From the NCBI RefSeq assembly GCF_010093815.1, contig NW_022985553.1, forward strand, positions 1,150,133-1,214,132: a stretch of DNA of 64,000 nucleotides. Reading direction: 5' to 3'. This DNA comes from Pseudovirgaria hyperparasitica (taxonomy: Eukaryota > Ascomycota > Dothideomycetes > Acrospermales > Acrospermaceae). A program made the position numbers and the translations under genes. Below, one piece after another: positions 54,732-64,000 of the stretch (the stretch's first letter is position 1; each line of letters starts with the position of its first letter). The notes below the pieces were generated by a model. It saw only the letters and a list, made by a program, of their open reading frames with translations, was not told the DNA's origin and did not search any database.

Positions 54732-55761
54732 TGAGCTGAGTAACAGTGAAAAATTCTAGAGGTACTGACAATGACGAATTGAGCAGAGTGCGTTGCAGAA
54801 AAACGCGAGGAGAATGCTCTATCTGGATTAAGTGTGGTGGGGAATGTGCAGTTACACAGCCACAATACTTTCCAGAGGAACGTAGACCATTCAATATCAT
54901 GCAGCAAAAAGAGGACCTTCTTAAGCGACCGGTGCCTAATTGTGGCACATGCGTCGCTATGGACGTATGGTGCTGGTCCAGGTGTCAAGGCAAAGAAGCA
55001 CCATGGAAGCCTTGCGCAGTGCATTAATTGTACACATCATCAGCTTGACGACAAGCCTATTGGCAGTCGTAGGTACCTCAGACCCGAAATATGAAGCTTC
55101 CGATGGTATTTCCAATCATACAGTCCTGTACACTCGCTTCCATGCGAGGATTATCCCAGCAATCAAATCAAGATGTCGATGTTTTCTTTTTCCCAATTAC
55201 CATGCAAGTCGCACATCGATCTGTGCCCGGAAGTAAGCTTGGACGAAGAGTCGTGTTACGCATCAAAACGTGTCGGTGCTTTTTCCTAACTGCTTCTCGA
55301 ATTCTTGTATCCTTTTGTTGGGCGGTTTAGGATCTTATGATTTGAATTCGGGTTACACCACAACACTTTAAAGCTTCAGCTCGTATCGTTTGAGTCTCTG
55401 AAGCGACGTCGGTACCCACAACTCACCTGGAGATTCCGTGCAATTCACTTGTTGAAGATCAAATATAGTACCTGCTCAATTGCTTGTAGAACATCAAGTG
55501 ATTCACTGGCTCGGGATCTCCTTATAACCGGTCGAATGCAAAGACCTGCTCATTTTTTAGTGGTTTATATCTTTTCACCTAGAATCTGTGCGTTATTTAT
55601 TCACTGCGCCCCTGTTCGTGGCGTAGCACGCAAATATATTCTTCAGGCTCACCTTTTAGAACTCATCAGAGTTTTCTCACTACCCTTTCCGAAAATCTTT
55701 AGTCAAACTGTATCAAGATTCAATCTTCCATTGACTTGTCCTTATTCGAAATCTTGACACG
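54732..55761. other. Divergent intergenic region, about 1 kb
   Basis: Holds the promoters of the IFI6/IFI27-like gene (-) and the DUF6606/DUF3638 gene (+). No gene is seen; small frames on both strands lack features. Confidence 0.4.
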
Positions 55762-58700
55762 ATGGAAAGCCGTTTCGTCCCTGGTAGGCTCTCAACCGAG
55801 AGTCTCCAACACATCATCAATCATGTTTTCTTGCCTCCGAAGCTTCCACAAGAGGATGATCTCTCCGTAGACAATGACCTCAAACTTATCACTGCTGTCC
55901 TAGAAGCCCTAAAGGACTTTTCGGTGTGTCTCAATGACCTTGAGGTATCGGCTACCTTAAAAATAACCACCAGCATGATCGACCGGATGATATCTGCGGC
56001 ACCAAATGGAACACCTCTGGAAAATCTGGTCGAGAAGCAGATGAATAGTATGATGGTAAACGGTATGTAAATCCCGCTGATGTTGTCCCTCACACTCGAT
56101 TATTCAGCTTATGACCGGAACAGATGTGTTAGCATTCAATGTGAAGGCTCAGAATGCAGCGCTCCTGATACGTTGTCACGAATCAAAGTACATCTTTGAG
56201 GCCTTTGAGGTTTCGTGTCCAAACGCGAGTGTTACAGGAACTAAGGGCCGCCTGAACAGAATCTTCCCGCAAGAAGCCATCATGATCTCTTCTAGCATCA
56301 TGAGCGATCCAGCATTTCGGCTGCCGTTCTCTGATATGCTTGTTGATTTGGCTAAAACGACACCTGAAGACGCCTACAAGATTTCCCGGAAGGCTCAACG
56401 TAATCTACCAGAAATACGAGACGTAATTGATCCCCGATACTTTACTGAGCTCGCATTCGGAATACTTCGTGGCATAGGCACTCCAGTAGAGATTCCACGC
56501 ATTGAAAAGCGGGCCCAAGACGAAGTCCTCTGGTCAGACACTTATTGCTGCTGGCGGAGGTCACCATTGTGGACCGTGCTACGTGTAAGTTATCACTCTA
56601 AGCACTGATGCAGTCAAAGAAGCTGAACTAATCCATGCTATCTAGGTCGCTATTCAGACTACCCTCATGCGACAGATTGGTCCAGATCGTGGCTGCGCAG
56701 TGTACAAGGCATTCATGATCCATTTCATGACCCGGCTGCTCATGCAAGCGACACGTGGCAACATGTGTAGCGATATTCTTTATACAATGCATAGAAAGAT
56801 TGTTCGACGGTTGCATAAGTTATCCGAGATGAACGAAACTGAGTCCTTCACTTCACTGGCAGGTAAATCTACATGGGGTTCGCATATTGAGAATACCATT
56901 GAAGCCAGCTATAAGGCTTTGAAATGTAGATGGCATCAGTTGGAATCATGTGCCGATCCTTTCAAGACGCAGAGTGCCTGGGATGTATCACGGTTGTCGT
57001 TCCAGGATGATACATATCTCAAGATCAAGACTCTGAGATCGTCTCTCGACGCGGTGTTACACCGTCCACCCCAGAGCTATAACACAAGGGAAGCTGATAT
57101 CGGATTTTCCGCCCGCATCTCTAAGATCCCAAACTCCTTGCCTAATATAAATGCATTGGCACAGTCAACTGGTCAAGCACAGCGCATCCTACTGTGCGAT
57201 ATTGAAATGTGGATCCAGGATTGCCTGGTCGACTGGACAGACTGCAACTTGAGCAAATCAGACGTCTGCTCCGATCTTGCCACACTGATGACTGCATATT
57301 CAACAGCCGGTCGAGCCTGCTATGTCGATGACCAGGAAGGGCTCTCGCGAATGTTTCTTGTCGTTATGGAGCTTTGGGTGTGTCTGGATAGAATTGTCAC
57401 TAGACACGAACCGATGCTGCTTGATCATCCAATAGGTTTCGCGCCAGATCTGTTTGATCCTCTTCTCCTGCCTTCGAAGTCTCAAATGGCAAGACTTGCT
57501 GCTGTTGAAAGCTATCTGACTTCGAGACGTCAGAGCTGCCGTGCCCAGTATCCTTCTATATTTAATGCCTTTGGCGATAGTAATTCTTTGCCTGTTCGGT
57601 ATTTTGACGGGTCTGAGAAGCACCAAGAGCTACACAGAACCATCGAAAGAGAAGCCAATACTGTCCGAGCAAGCAGGTTAGAACTTTTCCGAGCAGAACG
57701 TCACCGCTACAACGACTTGTCAAGGAAAGCTAACCAGGCTTCCCATGAACGAATTCAGAAGTCGGGATGGGACTGGTACAATGAGGAGACCATAAGCTGG
57801 GAGGAGAATGCTTGCCCTCATTGCCAAAAATGCCGGTGGGAGAAAGAAGCCGCAGGATTAAAGATTAGACGACATGAGTGGCCTTTGCCATCCAAATTAG
57901 CGGAAGCCAAAACAGCTGTCTTCGAGCTAGATTGTCCTAAAGCGATCAGTGTATGGAGGGACATGACCTACTTTGTTATGGTTGACGTCCTCACAAGTCC
58001 CCAGAACTTGCCACGCGATGTTCCAGCCACTGGAAAGTATGGACTGGAAAATTACGACGCATTGCGGGCTCATTTCATCTCGGACCAGAACCGCATTGTC
58101 ATCAGGTCTGCCACGAAACCGATTCATGTATCGCATTACCGAGACGCAGATATTTCAAGTGCTACAGAACAGTCGATATGCGTCGAGCACGCGATGCAAT
58201 ACGATATTCATGATTCTAGAAACGAGAAAGCTGCACATAAGTTTATCGGGTACGCGGATGTTCGCAAAGCATGTTCGCAACCAATAATGGACAAGAACTA
58301 TGAAGGCTTACAGTCCTGGGTTGACAACACGACGCATCAACCCAATGAGGTGATTGCGAAGCAGTCAGAGTGTCCGCTCGAATTGTCTGTTCATGAATAC
58401 CTCTCGTTTGGACACCTCCGCTCTGGTCCCTATCTACAGTGGCATAACATTGCGCGGGCGCTGATCGACGGCACCTTGAACTTTAATACAGAAGCAGTGA
58501 GTGTTATCCTTGCCCAATGCGCATGGCAGGCTGGTCCATGTTGCGCTGAGGATGATCCAACCATGCGGGCCTCCCATGGAACGCTAAGCGCTCCCCCTTT
58601 TTGTCTTGACCTGCTTGATGCTCTCGAGGAGCTTTTGTCCAACACAAAAGAGAATTGGCAAGGTATCATGTCCATTCAAATCCTTGTCACCCTTACAAGC

Positions 58701-61700
58701 CGGATCCTAAGCCTAGCGTCGCATAAAGATGTCCGACAGAAGTGCCTTGACATTCTTTGTGAAGCGCGTAATGTGACTTTCGCATGGACTCGGAAGCTGA
58801 AAGAGAAGCTCTCGACCTGCTTTGAGGAAAACGAACGGAAGCAATGGATGGACGTCAGCATCGAAATTGCACTTTGCTGTTACAGTACTTTTGCATTGGA
58901 TCTTCCGGACATCGAATTGTTACTTACTTCTGAGGATCTTGTCGCAAAACTGACCGAATGCATGATTACAATCGATGAACTACGTCCAACATCAATTGGT
59001 AAACTTCCTCGACACATGAGAAGCTCTCTTCTTAGATTTTCTAGGGTAGCACAGATTGTGGAGGAAGTTCTGTGCAGGGTCATCCTTCGAAACGGCAATG
59101 GACTGAATCGGAGTATCACTAGTTTATGGGAGTCCTACAGCCCTGGTAGTCCCTGGCAGATAGCTGTACGCGGGCAGCGTGAATGGTTGATGACAAAAAC
59201 GGCCGAGACAACAGACTCTGGCACGGTACCAGTGTACTTCAATCTACTGACAGGGAGTCTACTTGTGAATGGGTCACCTCTTACGCGGCTTCCTACTACT
59301 TACGAGCGAAATGCATCCTACCTAAGGCTATTCTCTAAGGTAAGAACATGCATGTCCATAGGAGATGGAGACTGATATTATCATAGATGTATATCACTGT
59401 GATACCGTCAACTATGCGGGGGATGCGGTATGAAAGTCGAACGTCTGTATTCGGATATCAGGTAAGATCTCCTGTAAGTACGCAGCTCGCGCCGACATAC
59501 TGATTTGTTCCGCAAGGTACATTTCTTACTTGATGGTCCAAACCTTGTAATTTGTGCAAGAAAGGAGAGTGAAACCTTTCGTATTCTACCCACGGACCTG
59601 TTGTTTGACGATTTCCCTCCCGCTTTTATCAGTGGATACTCCCATTGGCTGAACCTTTCGACAAAAGAATTGGAATTTCGCCCTATTACCAACCCTTGGG
59701 TCACATGCAAGTCAAACTGGAGGATACAAAGTTTAGGGGACGCAACCAACATTCTGTCATTGGAAAAACTTTTACACCTCGACATGCCTACAATTACTGC
59801 GGAAAAGCTTTTACACATCGACATGCATACAATCACTGCTCACCGCATTTACCAGGTGCTGAGCCCGATTGAACGTAGGGAACACATCCACATTTCCTAT
59901 CATCCAGCCTCCCAATCTGTGGACGTCCATCTTATACGCCTACGCCTCGACTTCTTTATCAACGGAAGCGGGGTACTCGAATGCAGACAACGTCGAAATA
60001 TGGAAGTAGACAAAAATCAGTCTTGCGGTACATTCACAGGTGTTCGCAATAAGTTGATTCTCCGCTCGAACAAAGACTCACATCGCTGCATTATCGTCCC
60101 ATTCGGGGAAGTCAAGCTAGTATCACGAGAGAACCATACCGAGGTCCAGGTGGAGACTAGTAGTGAAAGCGACATTGAGTATTTTTATTACGAACTAGAC
60201 ATCACGCTGCGTCGTCTGAAAGATAATGATAGCATGAAAAGCTGTTTATTTCGAACTCTGCTTCATGCTACCTCAAGTCATTGCCTACCGGACTGCTTCA
60301 CTGGTAGAACAGGTACTGAACAGGCGATTGCCAATCTCAAAGATGCAAGCACGTTATCGTTCCGCACCTTGAGTTCAGAAGAAATTCAGATCTTGGTGCG
60401 GATTGGACAGCTCACTCCGCATCGGGTCTACTATCCTCAGCACATGGCAGTAATGCAAGAGGTAAAGTGGCATACGGTTCTGCCACCTCTGTCGCAACAT
60501 GAATCTTTTTACAGTTTAGTTTCTGACATATTCAAGTGTGCACGGGCACAGAAAATGTTCTACACCACCGAAGGTTTGCCAGACGAAGGTAGATTCGGTG
60601 AGCCAGCTCTCTTAGCTAGGGCAGAGATCCGCAACTCCATCTTTAGAGGAATCGACTATGGAGGTGAGAAGCATAGTACTGTTCATGACAAGGCGTACCA
60701 AGAGAGCACAAAAACCAAAGAGGCAAGTGTCTGTGGGCTGACATCCTTGGTGAATGCGTGGCCTAACCGGTTGAGTCCTCCGAGTACCCTTCTAAGCATC
60801 ATTGAGGACTGGGAGGGTACACTCAGAGGGCAGAACGCATCTTCTCACCACGATTCTCTGAGATATAACCACACCTGGAAAGGAACACCGGATATAATGT
60901 TGAATTCGTTTTGCGAGCTTCTTCATCTCCTTTCACATGCTCGAGAGGAGCAGCATAAATATCGCATGGCTATCAGTCTTAGTACCCTCGTATATTCCGA
61001 TATGAACATGAACCCTCTATGCGAAGCTCTTCTGGGTTTTGCAACGCTACCAGAACTTCGAGCCCTGGTAATGCCGCATTACAGTACGTACAACTTGGGA
61101 GAGGGATATGAGCCTACACAAACCGCTCTAAAATATTTGATCAACAGTGCCGCGAAGGACTTCAGCCAATGCCCGGAAGCCTTGTTGCCGGCTCTCAGAT
61201 TCGAGAAAAAGTGGCAAAGTAATGATCGAAGACGTGGCCTACACACTGAGGCTAAAGAGAGCAAGGCAAATCAACTCGTGGATCAGCTACTTTTACTATG
61301 GCCTACCGATACAATCAACATCGCGAATCGAAGCATTTTTGCAACACATTTTAACCTAGACCAAATTTCTGAAAGTGCAAATACTAGATTCGCCAGCTGG
61401 TTCCGGAACAGGAAATTCAAGACCTTTATATCCCAGGCTCAGTCAATTCTCAACCGCCATCGGACTTCACCTAGACATACTGCACCTTACAACTTCTCTC
61501 GCCTACCCCAGATATCTCGGAAGCAGACTACGCACTTAGACTGGAAACATTTGTTCTCGGGAGAGCCACCTAGCATAGAGGCCACGGGAGGGATCGATAT
61601 GTCGTTGTTTTTGAGGCCCAGTGCTTCTATGCGAGACTGCCAGCGGGTTAGAAGACTTATCGAGCGGGGTCGACTGGATTGCATTGGTACTTATGAGACG

Positions 61701-64000
61701 AATTATATGAGGGATATGCTTCGTAGCTTAGACCACCTACGAACAATCCCACCGGGAAGTCACCTGGATCGTGCCAAGGAAGATCTACTACGCGAAGCCC
61801 TGGGAGACGCCTGTATTGATATGGAAAGCAAGGTCGACACGGCATTAGAGGCGGTAAGAAAGGCAACTATCCGTAGAGATTCATGGTCAGATTCCATTGC
61901 CGCCTTGGTCACTACCTGGCCGCGTATGCAGCCCACTGCCTTGCTGAAACACCTCACTCAACAAGATACGCTGAGTCCTGGTTGGACGAACGCCATCCTC
62001 CAGTATGGAATATTGATCACAAGATGGCAGTACTATAGACGCCTCAGCGCCCTTCCACTAGGCACAGCGGAGTTTCTCAAAGAGTTCAAGAACGTTGGTC
62101 ACGATGGGTGGGACCCAGCTCAGTACCCGGAATGGCTATTGTTTGAAATTGAGAATAATCTCCTCATACGGCCTGAGCAGGCTCAAGTAGCCAAGGAGAT
62201 GCTCAAGCCCAGCTGCAAGAGTAATTGTGTTATGCAATTGAACATGGGAGAGGGCAAGTCATCAGTGATTGCGCCCATAGTCGCTGCGACACTCGCCAAA
62301 GGGCAATATCTACCCCGGATGATTGTTCTGCCATCGCTCTTTGCCCAAATGTTTCATCTTCTGCGAGAAAAGCTAGGCGGGTTGATGGGTCACCGGGTTG
62401 TCGGAGTTCCCTTCTCTCGTTCAACGCCAATGTCATCTGATGAAGCACTCGTGATCCACGAAATGTATGAAAGGCTCCTGCGAGAGCGATGCATTGTGCT
62501 TTGCCAGCCGGAGCACATCTTATCGTTCGATCTTATGGGCATTGAGAAGTCCAACAGCACCATTATTACACCGCTCGCGTCCACTTTAGTCAAGACACAG
62601 CGGTGGATCGATGAAAATACGCGTGACATTCTTGATGAGAGTGATGAGATTCTCAACGTCAAATTTGAGTTGATCTACACCATGGGCCAGCAGACTGCTA
62701 TTGACTTCAGTCCACAACGCTGGGAAGTCATTGCCAGCGTTCTTCGTAGACTGAGACATCGCCTGAGGGATGATGCGAGGGCCGGGAAGCAGCCCGAAGG
62801 CTTATCTGTCCAGGACACAAGACCAGAGGGTTTCCCTCGCCTTCAAATTCTAGAGCAAAACGACGGTGAAGATCTCATGAAGCGCGTGGTCTACGACTTG
62901 ATCACCGAAGGAGGAGTGCAGGGTCTTCCACTCTTAAGCCTCAATAGCAGCGAGAGACAGTCACTGATCCACTACATATTGGATCCAAAAGCTCCCGGGC
63001 CCAGTAAGAGTATCGCATTGGAGAGAATCTTCAGCTCCCCTGAGACGCGTTCCATACTGCTTTTACTAAAAGGGCTCTTCGGACACGGTGTCCTGCTCTT
63101 TGTGTTCCAACAAAAACGATGGCGCGTAAACTACGGGCATGACTTCTCGAGAAGTCTGCTCGCAGTACCGTACAGAGCAAAGGATCTTCCTGCATCTCGA
63201 GCTGAATTCAGCCATCCAGATGCAACGATTCTGCTCACATGTCTGAGTTACTACTATAAGGGCCTGACCAACGATCAATTGTTCCAGTGCTTTGATGAAC
63301 TCCTAAGATCTGACGATTCAACTGGTCAATATGCATCATGGACTTCGGAGGTCAGCAGTATGCCTGATGCATTTCGCGCACTTTCAGGGGTGAATCTCAA
63401 GGACAGGTTGCAATGCACTATGGAACTGTTTCCAAGAATCAGGAACTCCAAAGCTGTCGTTGACTTCTTTATGTCGCGTTTGGTGTTCCCGAATGAAATG
63501 AAAGAGTTCCCGAGCAAGCTATCATCATCGGGATGGGACATTGCGCAAGTGAAGCGGCATCCGACGACAGGATTCTCGGGGACCAACGACTCCAGATACT
63601 TGTTGCCACTCTCCGTCCAGCAGTATGACATTCCGGACCAAGTGCACACCAATGCGACTGTGCTGGAGTGCATACTGCAACCACATAACACCTACCAAGT
63701 CATTCCTGGGGCAGGTAATGCTAAATCTTTGCTTGATCTCGTCGTTGGCGCGCAACCGGAAATACGGGTCATTCTCGACGTTGGTGCTCTCGTACTCGAA
63801 TGGAGGAACGATGAGATGGCTCGCAATTGGTTAGAGCGTATTCCGTCTGACCGGATTGAGGGCGTTGTGTACTTCGATGAGAACGACGAAGTCATGGTAC
63901 TCACCCGAGATGGGCGGATACAGTTGCTTCAGGAGTCTCCTATGCAAAAGCAGATGGACACTTGTCTCGTTTATCTTGATGAAGCGCACACACGTGGTAC
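55762..64000 (+). CDS. DUF6606/DUF3638 giant ATPase-like protein (partial, 3' end outside window)
   Basis: Model join(55762..56062, 56124..56584, 56646..59339, 59387..59461, 59517..>64000): 2,671 codons and still open. Introns are 61, 61, 47 and 55 nt; the last has an AAG acceptor. The N-terminus (HIINHVFLPPKLPQEDD, residues 17-33) is the start of DUF6606. From about residue 2050 comes DUF3638: PEWLLFEIENNLLIRPEQAQ, then LNMGEGKSSVIAP with a SecA-like Walker A (MGEGKS, 2087-2092), PRMIVLPSLFAQM, CIVLCQPEHILSF and a DESDE acidic box (2217-2221). Later, LVYLDEAHTRG gives a DEAH box at 2665-2668. The sequence therefore looks like a divergent helicase/translocase-type ATPase. Related fungal proteins are about 3,000+ aa with a DUF3645 part. 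The function is not established. A 39-nt tandem duplication lies in exon 5 at about 59760-59837. Confidence 0.85.
59760..59837 (+). repeat. Tandem 39-nt in-frame duplication in the DUF3638 gene
   Basis: Two adjacent copies encode EKLLHLDMPTITA and EKLLHIDMHTITA. At the DNA level they differ at a few sites (CTC/ATC, CCT/CAT), so the duplication is not brand new. It adds 13 residues without breaking the frame. Confidence 0.8.

Overview
The window is nuclear DNA of a filamentous ascomycete (Pezizomycotina). The genes are split by many short introns (about 45-65 nt, GT...AG, with CTAAC/CTGAC-type branch sites), and the families are typical of these fungi: NmrA-like oxidoreductase, fungal transcription factor, fungal rhodopsin-domain protein, OTT_1508 deaminase, DUF6606/DUF3638 giant protein. 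An AT-rich block around 22.7-24.3 kb looks like a RIP-mutated repeat island. Exon structures were built by hand from reading-frame continuity, splice sites and remembered family consensus; no search was run.

Left part (0-15.4 kb): ordinary metabolic and accessory genes. They are a partial conserved fungal protein (-), a thiolase-like protein (+), an NmrA-like reductase (+), an aldo-keto reductase (+), a small EthD protein (+), a C2H2 zinc-finger transcription factor (-), a nine-exon amino-acid/choline-type permease (-) and a seven-helix rhodopsin-domain protein (-). Several apparently broken frames here (thiolase, permease, transcription factor) are intact genes once introns are removed.

Middle (15.4-24.3 kb): gene-poor. 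It holds one small RA-domain protein, one small fungal beta-rich protein, AT-rich decayed DNA and a roughly 517-bp inverted-repeat element that ends against the stop codon of the next gene.

Right part (24.3-64 kb): a dense set of genes that reads like an RNA-biology and antiviral neighbourhood. It contains an uncharacterised 475-aa protein; a 2,331-aa ZNFX1-like helicase with an NF-X1-type Cys cluster and three CbbX-type AAA+ domains; a conserved fungal protein often mislabelled GGPP synthetase; an OTT_1508-type deaminase; a decayed gene; a 3CxxC zinc protein; an AAA_28-type NTPase; a UMP/CMP-kinase-like protein divergently paired with a viperin (RSAD2) homologue; a kinase-HAD-uracil phosphoribosyltransferase fusion; a MazG-like pyrophosphohydrolase; an FtsJ-like RNA methyltransferase; an IFI6/IFI27-like membrane protein; and the first 2,671 codons of a DUF6606/DUF3638 giant ATPase.

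Main idea: four genes around viperin would together salvage uracil to UMP, raise UMP/CMP to diphosphates, convert CTP to the chain terminator ddhCTP, and hydrolyse unwanted NTPs. The UMP/CMP kinase-viperin pair mirrors the CMPK2-RSAD2 pair of vertebrates. Viperin, ZNFX1 and IFI6/IFI27 are all interferon-stimulated in animals. Their homologues within about 32 kb here suggest a fungal antiviral gene island. The family assignments rest on visible motifs; the joint function is inference.
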